NCBI GenBank assembly: GCA_030049455.1
Contig: JASIKV010000247.1
Span: forward strand, 1 to 11,054
Source of the DNA: Terriglobia bacterium
Lineage (GTDB): Bacteria > Acidobacteriota > Terriglobia > UBA7540
Length of the DNA stretch: 11,054 bases
Reading direction: 5' to 3'
Within the stretch, counting starts at the first letter, position 1, and each line of letters opens with the position of its first letter. Below the pieces are notes generated by a model. The model was given only the letters and a program-made list of their open reading frames with translations, searched no databases and was not told where the DNA came from. The position numbers and the translations under genes are program-made. This document shows, in pieces, positions 1-7,003 of this stretch.

Positions 1-683
1 GCACCGCGCCGCTGTGGCCGCATAAGAAGGGCCATCAAGGCGCCTGAAGCGAAACCTCCGATGTGCGCCCACCACGCGACACCACCTGCCGCAGCCGTCT
101 GGATAGACAGCATTTGCATTCCCGATACAAATTGAATCAGGAACCAATACCCCAGAAGAAAGATCGCCGGAACCTGCACCGTCCAAAAAAAAATAAGGAG
201 TGGAATCAACGTGGTGATGCGAGCGCCCGGGTAGCAGACAAAGTATGCGCCCAGCACTCCGGCAATCGCCCCGCTGGCTCCAATCGTTGGGACGTGGGAA
301 TCCGGGCTCACGATGATTTGCGCAACCGCGGCCACCAAGCCCGATATCAAATAGAGCGCCAGGTAAGGGAAGTGGCCGAAGCGATCCTCGATGCTCCGCC
401 CGAATACAAACAGAAACAGCATGTTCCCCAACAGGTGAAGCCAACCCCCGTGCAGAAACATGGAGAAAATTAGGGGAAGGGCTGTTCTAGTCAGCGGGAG
501 TGAGGCGAGGGCTGAGGGGGAATAACGAGCCGGAATCAAACCATATTGCAGGATAAAACCGTTCAAGTCCGAGCGCAGCGAGAGCTCGAGGGAAAATACC
601 CAGCAATTGATGACGATCAATAGGAGTGTGAATGCCCAGAAGGTGCGCCGGCGGATATGGTCAGTGAGAGGAATCGGGACCAT
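1..683 (-). CDS. Rhomboid family intramembrane serine protease, C-terminus cut by window edge
   Basis: Read on the minus strand from the ATG at 683, 227 codons stay open to the window edge, so the C-terminal end is missing. Rhomboids are multi-pass membrane proteases that cleave substrates within or next to the bilayer using a Ser-His dyad. Seen here: a first hydrophobic segment at about residues 15-32; the family loop HGGWLHLLGNM at about 78-88; the catalytic serine motif GASGAIAG with Ser137; and the catalytic histidine in WWAHIGGF with His207. The segment GFILQYGLIPARYS after the first helix is typical of the bacterial group of about 220-280 residues. No clear Shine-Dalgarno precedes the ATG and the frame is open further upstream, so the exact start is uncertain; ATG 683 gives the usual family N-terminus. 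The substrate cannot be predicted. The same-strand gene at 833-1189 lies 149 bases upstream and co-transcription is unproven. Confidence 0.93.
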   Translation of the reverse strand, partial: MVPIPLTDHIRRRTFWAFTLLLIVINCWVFSLELSLRSDLNGFILQYGLIPARYSPSALASLPLTRTALPLIFSMFLHGGWLHLLGNMLFLFVFGRSIEDRFGHFPYLALYLISGLVAAVAQIIVSPDSHVPTIGASGAIAGVLGAYFVCYPGARITTLIPLLIFFWTVQVPAIFLLGYWFLIQFVSGMQMLSIQTAAAGGVAWWAHIGGFASGALMALLMRPQRRG

Positions 684-832
684 GCAAGGGCATTTTACCG
701 TGCGGGGTCTGCGGCTGCCCACCGGAAAAGCACGCGTGCCGACTTGCCGAGCGCAAGCATGCCGTTCCGGGTGGGCCTCTGTAACAAAATCCGCAGCCTT
801 AAGAGATCACGCCAGCCGTGTGGACAAGTCGA

Positions 833-1189
833 TCAATTGAACTCGAGAACCTCACTCGATCCTTTGAACCGGATTTCCCGAATCGCGCGTCCGCCGCCGG
901 GCAGTTCGTCATACATGACCGAGTCGGACGAGAATTTGGTTCCGCGGTCCACGAGTTTTCCTTCGGCAGTTCCCACCGCTTTCCCGTCATGCAGGAACGT
1001 GACGGTCGCTTCCGGGCTGTGGGTTTGCCACTGAACGCTGTAGTTTCCGCTGGCCAGGTGAGTTCCACCAACCGTGGCGTTGTAGTTGAGCACCATGTTC
1101 TTGAGATCCTTCGATTTCGCCTGTGCACCGACCGCAGCCGTGATGGCCAATGCAAAAACCGTCAATTGCGCAATCCTTCTCAGTCTCAT
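833..1189 (-). CDS. Small secreted protein, family member A (118 aa)
   Basis: Function not recognised. The 118-residue product starts with a signal peptide: basic MRLRR, a hydrophobic stretch to about residue 20, then an AQA-type cleavage site near 22-24. The mature part of about 95 residues is rich in alternating hydrophobic residues and looks beta-strand-rich, with LNYNATVGGT, SGNYSVQW, VDRGTKFSSDSVMYD and a C-terminal IREIRFKGSSEVLEFN. It is about 63% identical to the product of 1796-2152, without gaps, and shares a looser pattern with 8848-9240. The start at 1189 is chosen because GGAGG lies 6 nt upstream, the signal peptide follows at once, and the paralogue starts at the equivalent base. 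The frame stays open to 1447, but that extension covers the Shine-Dalgarno and the conserved RNA-like element and is not preserved in the paralogue. It is probably exported to the periplasm or outside the cell. Confidence 0.82.
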   Translation of the reverse strand: MRLRRIAQLTVFALAITAAVGAQAKSKDLKNMVLNYNATVGGTHLASGNYSVQWQTHSPEATVTFLHDGKAVGTAEGKLVDRGTKFSSDSVMYDELPGGGRAIREIRFKGSSEVLEFN

Positions 1190-1290
1190 ATCCATCCTCC
1201 TGTTACGTAAGGTTGACCTGGGAATATGATTCCGGCGATTTTGGCTGCTGAATCGGATGGAGCGCCGGCGGGTTGACACTAAACTTTCGC

Positions 1291-1320
1291 TTGCATTTGC
1301 CGCAGGAGCGCCCCTAAAAT
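1291..1320 (+). promoter_or_regulatory. Candidate promoter of structured element copy 1
   Basis: TTGCAT (1291-1296), an 18-nt spacer and TAAAAT (1315-1320). The same pair with the same spacing occurs at 2254-2283. The first G of the downstream element (1326) is 6 nt beyond the -10-like box, where transcription would normally begin. The surrounding block GCGCCCCTAAAATCA is identical in both copies although much of the rest of this spacer has diverged. The -35 match is weak (3 of 6 to TTGACA); the -10 match is 5 of 6. Confidence 0.45.
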
Positions 1321-1325
1321 CAGGC

Positions 1326-1439
1326 GGGGTTAAATGAAAAGACGGGAAGTTGAAAGGCTTCACGTGTTTTCTCCGGGACCGTCGCTGCTCAGGCCGCCAA
1401 ACCGTCGGCAGCGGTAGTCCATTTAACCCCGATTTTTTT
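1326..1439 (+). ncRNA. Candidate structured small RNA, copy 1
   Basis: A 105-nt element (1326-1430) begins GGGGTTAAATG and ends CATTTAACCCC, a perfect 11-bp terminal stem, followed by GA and T7 (1433-1439) as in an intrinsic terminator. Inside, 1381-1389 pairs with 1407-1415 (9 bp, including three G-U pairs) around a 17-nt loop at 1390-1406, and GAAG/CTTC can form a small hairpin at about 1345-1360. It differs from copy 2 (2289-2392) by seven transitions and one inserted base. The changes in the 9-bp stem keep it paired when read as plus-strand RNA. The single-base indel shifts any reading frame, so a conserved peptide is unlikely. It also lies upstream of the minus-strand gene 833-1189, so a leader or DNA-site role is an alternative. 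No match to a riboswitch class known to me. Confidence 0.5.
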
Positions 1440-1736
1440 ACTACCAATAATCAAGACGCCTGAACGCGCAAATCGTTAACATTTTTCGCGTCGTCTGCAA
1501 ATCCAGCCTTGCCCGAAGATTCTGATACGCAAGTCCTTTGCCAATCCCGCATCCGCAAAAGCCCTGTCGATTGAACACCAAGTGGCCGCGGCTCAAGGCG
1601 TGCGATATTTCCACTGTCCGCTTTTGGGACGCTTATGTACGAATCCGAACAAATCGCACCCATGCTTGCAAGTGACCGGGAGCAGCGTGTTGCGCAGTTG
1701 GGATGTGCAATCATGGGGGTGAAAGCCTGAAGTGGG
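1440..1736. other. Intergenic stretch without supported gene
   Basis: About 300 bases between element copy 1 and the hairpin at 1737. A minus-strand frame of 87 codons (1451-1714) is open, but it has no Shine-Dalgarno-like sequence, no signal peptide and no recognisable motif, and its composition is not protein-like. Nothing similar occurs upstream of element copy 2, so this is not part of the duplicated module. I see no tRNA, repeat or clear promoter here. Confidence 0.5.
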
Positions 1737-1787
1737 GCGCAACCGCAGGGCCGTACGCGTAGTGCATACCCTGCGGCTGCGCTTTTT
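1737..1787 (+). terminator. Strong hairpin with T5 on the plus strand
   Basis: GCGCAACCGCAGGG (1737-1750) pairs with CCCTGCGGCTGCGC (1769-1782), 13 of 14 positions with one A-C mismatch, around an 18-nt loop. It is followed on the plus strand by TTTTT (1783-1787), the form of an intrinsic terminator for plus-strand transcription. No plus-strand protein gene precedes it; the candidate RNA at 1326 is the only apparent client. On the minus strand it lies 9 bases beyond the stop of the gene at 1796-2152, where it lacks a T-run but could still stabilise that 3' end. Confidence 0.5.
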
Positions 1788-1795
1788 GGGGAGCT

Positions 1796-2152
1796 CTAAT
1801 TGAATTCGATGACTTCGCTTGATCCTTTAAAGCGAATCTCCCGAATCACTCTCGCGCCATCGGCGGCGTCATCATACATGACGCTGTCCGACCCGAACTT
1901 GGTCCCGCGATCCACCACTTTTCCCTCAACCGTAGCCACGACCTTGTTTCCCCGCACAAAAGACACGGTCGCTTGGGGGCTGTGGGTTTCCCATTTCACG
2001 ATGTATTTGCCGCTCTGGAGTTGTGTGCCCGCCACGGTGGCATCGTAGTTCAGCAGAACGCTCTTGAAATCCCTGGCTGTGGCTGCCGCGCTGACCGCCA
2101 CAAAGCAGGCAATCGCAAAAACCGTCACACTCAAAGTCCTTGTCAGTCTCAT
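1796..2152 (-). CDS. Small secreted protein, family member B (118 aa)
   Basis: Paralogue of 833-1189: same length, no gaps, about 74 of 118 residues identical, with its start exactly 963 bases away. A signal peptide (MRLTR, hydrophobic to about residue 20, cleavage near an AAA/ARD junction) is followed by a compact domain with LNYDATVAGT, SGKYIVKWETHSP, KVVDRGTKFGSDSVMYD and a C-terminal IREIRFKGSSEVIEFN. The C-terminal 40 residues are the best conserved. There are no cysteines in the mature part, so no disulfides. The start at 2152 has AGGAGG 5-6 nt upstream. Export is predicted; the function is unknown and I do not recognise a named family. The 136 bases before the start codon would have to contain its own promoter and that of the divergent element at 2289. 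Confidence 0.87.
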   Translation of the reverse strand: MRLTRTLSVTVFAIACFVAVSAAATARDFKSVLLNYDATVAGTQLQSGKYIVKWETHSPQATVSFVRGNKVVATVEGKVVDRGTKFGSDSVMYDDAADGARVIREIRFKGSSEVIEFN

Positions 2153-2253
2153 GTTTTTCCTCCTCAGATTGACGGGTTGACTTGCGTGATGATCCTGGCG
2201 ATTTGGATTTCGGAATCGGATGGAACGCTTATAGGTGCAAGAAAATCTTTTGC

Positions 2254-2283
2254 TTGCATTTGCTCCTGAAGCGCCCCTAAAAT
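2254..2283 (+). promoter_or_regulatory. Candidate promoter of structured element copy 2
   Basis: TTGCAT (2254-2259), an 18-nt spacer and TAAAAT (2278-2283), placed exactly as in copy 1, 6 nt before the first G of the element at 2289. Conservation of this pair between copies, in an otherwise partly diverged spacer, is the main support. Confidence 0.45.
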
Positions 2284-2288
2284 CAAGT

Positions 2289-2392
2289 GGGGTTAAATGA
2301 AAAACGGGAAGTTGAAAAGCTTCACGTGTTTCCTCCGGGATCGTCGTTGCTCAGGCCGCCAAACCGTCAGCAACGGCAGTCCATTTAACCCC
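2289..2392 (+). ncRNA. Candidate structured small RNA, copy 2
   Basis: A 104-nt element, about 92% identical to 1326-1430 and at the same 136-nt distance from the divergent secreted-protein gene. It has the same 11-bp terminal stem (2289-2299 with 2382-2392) and an internal 9-bp stem (2343-2351 with 2369-2377) around an identical 17-nt loop. Relative to copy 1, a C-G pair is replaced by U-A (2347 with 2373), a compensatory change; two further changes swap G-U for Watson-Crick pairs. The stretch TTTCCTCC (about 2329-2336) is not in a predicted stem and is complementary to Shine-Dalgarno sequences, including the GGAGGAAA in front of gene 1796-2152. The sequence after the terminal stem is only mildly T-rich, so termination is less clear than in copy 1. 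Confidence 0.5.
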
Positions 2393-2644
2393 ATCTTGAT
2401 TCTTTCGCTTTACCCTTAGATGCTGTGGCACTTGAGAAGTTGCCGCCCCAAAAGCACCCAGCCTCTCTATCTTTCACCCACCCATTAGACGCCGCCGGGG
2501 AAACTTTGTTAGCTTCGCGGTTTGCAAATTTACCTTCTCCGCTTTCCCCATCCAGCTACATATACGGGTGACGAGGGAAAAAAGTTCCACACCGGATTGC
2601 GCGAATGTGAAAATCTTGTCTCAGAGATGTAACGGCTTGGCGCG
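2393..2644. other. Intergenic stretch upstream of the glc promoter
   Basis: About 250 bases between element copy 2 and the glcD promoter. No reading frame with a ribosome binding site and no RNA gene was recognised. It presumably holds any upstream regulatory sites for the glycolate cluster, but I could not identify a convincing operator. Confidence 0.4.
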
Positions 2645-2673
2645 TTGACCCCTCAAATGCGCGGCGATATACT
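2645..2673 (+). promoter_or_regulatory. Sigma70-type promoter for the glcDEF cluster
   Basis: TTGACC (2645-2650), a 17-nt spacer and TATACT (2668-2673): 5 of 6 matches to each consensus box with ideal spacing. Transcription would start near 2680, giving an untranslated leader of roughly 85-90 nt before glcD at 2767. Confidence 0.7.
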
Positions 2674-2674
2674 G

Positions 2675-2692
2675 CCCGTGAGGGCCCACGGG
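2675..2692 (+). promoter_or_regulatory. Palindrome at the predicted glcD transcription start
   Basis: CCCGTG (2675-2680) and CACGGG (2687-2692) form a perfect 6-bp inverted repeat with a 6-nt loop, centred on the predicted start of transcription. Its position immediately after the -10 box suits a repressor operator or a 5' RNA hairpin. No regulator gene is nearby, so the assignment is inference. Confidence 0.35.
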
Positions 2693-2766
2693 AGCAGGGC
2701 CGAACGCATGCGCATCGAGTTAGCGGCATTTCTCCTCGCCCATAGGCACTTGTCCAAGGCAAAGGT

Positions 2767-4194
2767 ATGAAATCCATCGGACTTTCAAATGAACTTGCCT
2801 CTGTGGTGGGCGAGGACGGCGTGTTGTGGCGCGCCGAAGACCTGATGCTCTATGAGTACGACGCGCTTTCCTCCATGCGCCAGCCCGACGTTGTGGTGTT
2901 CCCTCGAAACACCGAGCAGGTTGTGAAGATTGCAAAGGCTGCTTTGCGGCACAACCTGCCGTTGATCGCGCGCGGGGCGGGCACCGGTCTAAGCGGCGGG
3001 TCCGTCGCGACCGAAGGCGGGATCCTGCTGGTCTTTTCGCGCATGAAGAAGATCCTCGAAATCGATTTGGAAAATCAGCGCGCGCGCGTGCAGCCGGGAG
3101 TGGTAAACCTGGACCTCTCCGTGGCCGTTGCCGATGACGGTTACTATTACGCACCCGACCCTTCCAGCCAGAAGGCCTGCACGATCGGCGGCAACGTTGC
3201 GGAGAACTCCGGCGGCCCGCACACTTTAGCGTACGGAGTGACCACCAATCACGTTCTGGCGCTGGAAGTCGTGCTCCCCAGCGGGGAAGTGATTCACACC
3301 GGAGCCTCCCACTGGGATCGCCCCGGCTATGATTTGACGGGGCTGTTCGTGGGGTCGGAAGGAACACTGGGAGTCGTTACGGAAATTACCGTGCGCTTGT
3401 CGCGCAAACCTGAAGCGGTCAAGACGATCCTGGCAATCTACAATCAGACTGAAGATGCCACGCGGACCGTGGCGGCCATCACCGCGCGCGGGATCACACC
3501 CGCCGCCCTGGAAATGATGGACGGGTTTTGCCTGCGCGCCGTCGAAGAGGCCACGCACGCCGGGTACCCGATGGATTGCGCGGCGGTGCTCTTGATTGAA
3601 GTGGAGGGTCTGAAGGAGTCGGTGGAAGAACACGCTGATGAAATTGAGGCTGTATGCCGGGAAAATCACGCCCGCGAGGTTCGCCGGGCGAAATCCGCGG
3701 AAGAGCGCGATCTGCTTTGGAAGGGGAGAAAGACTGCGTTTGGCGCACTCGGGCGCATCACTCCCAATTATTACGTCCAGGACGGCGTCATCCCGCGCAC
3801 CCGCCTGCCGGAGATGCTGGAATTCATCAGCACGCTCGAGAAAAAATACGACCTGCACATTGGAAATATTTTCCACGCCGGCGACGGCAATCTGCATCCT
3901 CTCATTCTCTACGATGAGCGCAATCGCGGGCAGACGGCGCGGGTTATTTTGGCCGCAAAAGACATCATCACCCGGTGCGTGGATATGGGCGGCTCGATTA
4001 CCGGCGAGCACGGCGTCGGTCTGGAAAAAAGCGACCTGATGCCGCTCATTTTTTCTGAGAACGATTTGGATCTGATGCGGCGAATCAAAAATCTCTTTAA
4101 TCCGGATGGACGCTTGAACCCGGGAAAACTTTTGCCCACGGGAAAGATGTGCGGGGAACTGCGCGGCGGACTGTTGGGCGGAGGTACGGCGTGA
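2767..4194 (+). CDS. glcD: Glycolate oxidase subunit GlcD (FAD-linked)
   Basis: The 475-residue FAD-linked oxidase is close to the roughly 500 residues usual for GlcD. GlcD is the catalytic flavin subunit of glycolate oxidase, oxidising glycolate to glyoxylate at the inner face of the membrane with GlcE and GlcF. The N-terminal FAD-binding domain (about 40-215) has PLIARGAGTGLSGG at 65-78, the flavin-contact segment CTIGGNVAENSGG at 138-150 and GLFVGSEGTLG at 192-202. The C-terminal FAD-oxidase domain has HAGDGNLHP at 370-378 and ITGEHGVG at 411-418, the metal- and substrate-site motifs of this family, and ends in the usual NPDGRLNPGKLLP. Start: ATG 2767 with AAGG 7 nt upstream. It is the first gene after the promoter at 2645. 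A D-lactate dehydrogenase is the alternative for the subunit alone; the following glcE and glcF favour glycolate. Confidence 0.93.
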   Translation: MKSIGLSNELASVVGEDGVLWRAEDLMLYEYDALSSMRQPDVVVFPRNTEQVVKIAKAALRHNLPLIARGAGTGLSGGSVATEGGILLVFSRMKKILEIDLENQRARVQPGVVNLDLSVAVADDGYYYAPDPSSQKACTIGGNVAENSGGPHTLAYGVTTNHVLALEVVLPSGEVIHTGASHWDRPGYDLTGLFVGSEGTLGVVTEITVRLSRKPEAVKTILAIYNQTEDATRTVAAITARGITPAALEMMDGFCLRAVEEATHAGYPMDCAAVLLIEVEGLKESVEEHADEIEAVCRENHAREVRRAKSAEERDLLWKGRKTAFGALGRITPNYYVQDGVIPRTRLPEMLEFISTLEKKYDLHIGNIFHAGDGNLHPLILYDERNRGQTARVILAAKDIITRCVDMGGSITGEHGVGLEKSDLMPLIFSENDLDLMRRIKNLFNPDGRLNPGKLLPTGKMCGELRGGLLGGGTA

Positions 4195-5537
4195 CAGTTG
4201 CGCTCGATTCAGTCCGCACAGAACTTGCAGCGCTCCTGGGCGTTGCGGGTGTGCTTACGGATCGCGCTGCGTGTGCCGCGTTTGCTGTCGATGGCATCGT
4301 TCCGGACTTCATTGCAACGCCTTCCACCGCGGAGCACGTCGCTTCGATTCTTGCTTTCGCCAACGAACACCAACTTGCGCTGATTCCTTGCGGCAGCGGC
4401 ACGAAACTTTCGACCGGAAATCCGCCCAAGCGCTACGACGCGGCGCTTTCCCTCCGCAAGTTGAATCGTTTGATTCATTATGAGCCGGCAGATTTGACGA
4501 TCACCGTTGAAGCAGGAATGACCTTTGGCGAGTTTCAGGAACTCGTCGGGCGAGATGGTCTTTGGCTGCCGCTTGATGTGCGCGGCGGCGCCCAGTCCAG
4601 CATCGGGGGCATCATCGCCGCCAATGCCGCCGGCCCATTGCGCCAGAGTTTCGGCGGCCCTCGTGACATGGTTTTGGGACTGAAGATTGCCACCACGGAC
4701 GGGAAAATCGCGAAGACGGGCGGCCGCGTCGTCAAAAACGTTGCGGGCTACGATTTGGGAAAGCTCCTCACGGGATCCTTCGGCACGCTGGGGGTAATCG
4801 TTGAAGCCAGCTTGAAACTTTTTACCAAACCTCCGGCGCGAGCAACCTACCTGATTCGCGCAGGCACACTTGAAGTCGCGCGCGACTTGCGCGGAAGAAT
4901 CCGCTGCTCGCCACTCGATCCCCTGCGCCTCGTGGTCGCCTGCTCTGATGCCGGAGTACGCCTGCGCGACTCGGCGCCTGACGGAGGCATGAGCGAAACC
5001 GATTTGTGGATTGAAGTCAGCGGTTCCGACCGCGTGACTCGCCGGTGCGAGCAGGAGTTGACGAATCTTTCCGCTGCTGCTGGAGCAGATTTGGAGCGTG
5101 TAGGGAAAGCCGAGGAAGTTTGGGATCGAATTGCCGACCCTGCCCGGTGGCTTCAATCAAAATATCCGGAGCTGAGCATTCTCAAGGCTGCTTTGCCGCC
5201 CCGCGCGAGCGAGGAGTTCCTATCTCGCGGCCGGCAGCAGGCCGAGTCGGAGCAGATTGGTTTCGCCGGTTTTGCACAGGCGGGAGTGGGAATCGTGCAT
5301 GCGTGTTTGTTGCAGCAGACGCTTACCCCCGGCACCGCGGGTGCGGTGGTGAAGCTTCGCCAAGCTGCGGAGGATCTCGGCGGGACGCTCATCATCGAGC
5401 ATTGCCCGGTAGCTCTCAAATCGCAGATCGATGTCTGGGGCGCGCGGGGTGACGATCTTGACGCCATGCGCAAACTGAAGTCGGCTTGGGACCCGCTCGA
5501 AATTCTGTCGCCCGGCAGATTCGTGGGCGGAATTTAG
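4191..5537 (+). CDS. glcE: Glycolate oxidase subunit GlcE (second FAD-binding subunit)
   Basis: The GTG start at 4191 overlaps the glcD stop in a GTGA junction (4 bases shared), with GGAGG 6 nt upstream (4180-4184); this arrangement implies translational coupling. Upstream in-frame starts such as 4149 lie inside glcD and lack this support. The 448-residue product has the FAD_binding_4 fold at about 35-210: LALIPCGSGTKLSTGNPP, then SSIGGIIAANAAGPLRQ at about 136-151, VVKNVAGYDLGKLLTGSFGTLG at about 180-201. It ends in a shortened FAD-oxidase C-terminal piece with HCPVALK and WDPLEILSPGRF. It is the partner of GlcD in the membrane-associated complex. At 448 residues it is about 100 longer than Escherichia coli GlcE, mainly after the FAD domain (about 215-400). 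Confidence 0.9.
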   Translation: MTVALDSVRTELAALLGVAGVLTDRAACAAFAVDGIVPDFIATPSTAEHVASILAFANEHQLALIPCGSGTKLSTGNPPKRYDAALSLRKLNRLIHYEPADLTITVEAGMTFGEFQELVGRDGLWLPLDVRGGAQSSIGGIIAANAAGPLRQSFGGPRDMVLGLKIATTDGKIAKTGGRVVKNVAGYDLGKLLTGSFGTLGVIVEASLKLFTKPPARATYLIRAGTLEVARDLRGRIRCSPLDPLRLVVACSDAGVRLRDSAPDGGMSETDLWIEVSGSDRVTRRCEQELTNLSAAAGADLERVGKAEEVWDRIADPARWLQSKYPELSILKAALPPRASEEFLSRGRQQAESEQIGFAGFAQAGVGIVHACLLQQTLTPGTAGAVVKLRQAAEDLGGTLIIEHCPVALKSQIDVWGARGDDLDAMRKLKSAWDPLEILSPGRFVGGI

Positions 5538-5552
5538 CGGAGTTATCAATTC

Positions 5553-6899
5553 GTGATACCGAAGACGGAAAACATTTCTGAGCAAGGCACCGCGGAAACA
5601 AAAAGCTCCGGCTACGGCCCCGGCGAGGCGCCGCGTTGGGCGGATTATTCCCGCTGCGTGCATTGCGGCCTCTGCTTGAACGCTTGCCCGACGTATCGCG
5701 AGCTGGGACTGGAAATGGATTCGCCCCGGGGGCGGATCTACCAAATGATTCAGGTCGAAAAGGGCCGCCTGCCGCTCGGCGACAGCTTCGTTCAACATAT
5801 CGATCTTTGCCTGGATTGCCGCGCGTGTGAGACCGCCTGCCCCTCCGGAGTCGAATACGGGAAGCTGGTGGAAGCGGCGCGCGCACAAATCGAGGCGCAC
5901 TATCACCGGCCGCCGCTCACGACTCTGCTTCGAAAGCTTTTCTACTACGAAATTCTTCCCAACCCCGGACGATTAAGAGTTTTTGGAACACTGATGCGCC
6001 TGTATCAGCGCAGCGGCCTTGAAGCGCTCTTGCGCGTGACGCATTTGCTAAAAGTCTTTCCGGGGCGGCTTGACCGAATTGCGGAGCTTGCTCCGCGAAT
6101 GGAGAAGCCATTTTTCTTCAATCGCCTCGGGACCACGGTGCCGGCGGAGGGCCGGCGCCGCTACCGAGTGGCGTTTTTCGCAGGTTGTATCGCAAATCTG
6201 TCGTTTGCGCGTTTGAACGACGCCACGGTGCGCGTCCTTGCCAAGAACGGCTGCGAGGTCATTATCATCCGGGACCAGGTTTGCTGTGGAGCGCTGCACG
6301 TGCACGCTGGCATTCGCGATGTTGCGCGAAATCTGGCGCGGCAAAACATCAAGGCCTTTGCGGCGGGCGATTTCGATGCGGTCATTTCAAACGCTGCGGG
6401 ATGCGGCTCCGTCCTGAAGGAGTATCCGCTGTTGTTTGCGGAGGAGGGGAAGGAATTCTACGAGCCCGCCAGGGAGTTCGCAGCGAAGCTCCGCGATGTG
6501 ACGGAATTTTTGGCCGGGATTGACATGAACCTAAACCTGGGAATAATGAAGTTTCGCGCAACGTACCAGGATCCTTGCCATCTGGGGCACGCGCAGCGGA
6601 TCCGCAGCGCGCCGCGCAAGCTGCTGGCAGCAGTTCCCGGCCTGGAATTGATCGAACTGAAGGAAGCGGAGGTCTGCTGCGGCAGCGCGGGCGTTTATAA
6701 CGTCGTTCACAATGAAATGTCGGAGCGCCTGCTCGAGGGCAAGATGCGCCGCATCGCCGAAACGAAGGCGGACCTGGTGCTGACCGCCAATCCAGGATGC
6801 CTGCTGCAGCTTCGCGCGGGCGTGAGACGTGAGGGGAACAACCAGCGCGTGATGCATGTCATCGAATTGCTGGACGAAGCGTACCGGGTCGCAGGTTGA
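5553..6899 (+). CDS. glcF: Glycolate oxidase iron-sulfur subunit GlcF
   Basis: The 448-residue protein passes electrons from the flavin subunits to the quinone pool. Two [4Fe-4S] ferredoxin motifs are visible: CVHCGLCLNACP (Cys35, 38, 41, 45) and CLDCRACETACP (Cys86, 89, 92, 96). Two CCG domains of the heterodisulfide-reductase type follow, each with a twin-cysteine element: AGC near 212 with QVCCG near 243-247, and PCHLGH near 342 with EVCCGSAG near 375-382. This order is that of GlcF and of related lactate and glycerol-3-phosphate oxidase subunits. GTG 5553 is taken as start, with GGAG 10 nt upstream and only 15 bases after the glcE stop; the first 25 residues are poorly conserved in appearance. 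There are no transmembrane helices, so it is probably peripheral to the membrane through the complex. Confidence 0.92.
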   Translation: MIPKTENISEQGTAETKSSGYGPGEAPRWADYSRCVHCGLCLNACPTYRELGLEMDSPRGRIYQMIQVEKGRLPLGDSFVQHIDLCLDCRACETACPSGVEYGKLVEAARAQIEAHYHRPPLTTLLRKLFYYEILPNPGRLRVFGTLMRLYQRSGLEALLRVTHLLKVFPGRLDRIAELAPRMEKPFFFNRLGTTVPAEGRRRYRVAFFAGCIANLSFARLNDATVRVLAKNGCEVIIIRDQVCCGALHVHAGIRDVARNLARQNIKAFAAGDFDAVISNAAGCGSVLKEYPLLFAEEGKEFYEPAREFAAKLRDVTEFLAGIDMNLNLGIMKFRATYQDPCHLGHAQRIRSAPRKLLAAVPGLELIELKEAEVCCGSAGVYNVVHNEMSERLLEGKMRRIAETKADLVLTANPGCLLQLRAGVRREGNNQRVMHVIELLDEAYRVAG

Positions 6900-7003
6900 C
6901 GTCGGGTTTCTGCATGAAGTCGCCCGGAATACATTTGTTCGCCGAAAACGACCCGAGTGGAATCAAGTCAGGCGCTGACGGCAGTCAAATCAGGGGGTAA
7001 TGG

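Noticed and set aside
63..473. 136-codon plus-strand open frame
   Set aside because: It is the antisense shadow of the rhomboid gene, which carries clear catalytic motifs on the other strand.
1190..1447. N-terminal extension of secreted protein A to 204 residues
   Set aside because: It runs through the Shine-Dalgarno and the conserved RNA element, is interrupted by a frameshift in the paralogous module, and would bury the signal peptide.
1451..1714. 87-codon open frame on the minus strand
   Set aside because: No ribosome binding site, no motif, no counterpart in the second module.
2299..2333. Minus-strand 10-codon leader peptide in element copy 2 (GTG after GGAGG)
   Set aside because: The one-base difference in copy 1 changes the frame and removes the stop, so the peptide is not conserved; the RNA structure explains the conservation better.
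1326..2392. CRISPR array or insertion-sequence ends for the two repeated elements
   Set aside because: Only two copies, 963 bases apart with genes between, no regular spacers, no transposase and no flanking target duplication; offsets fit a duplicated gene module.
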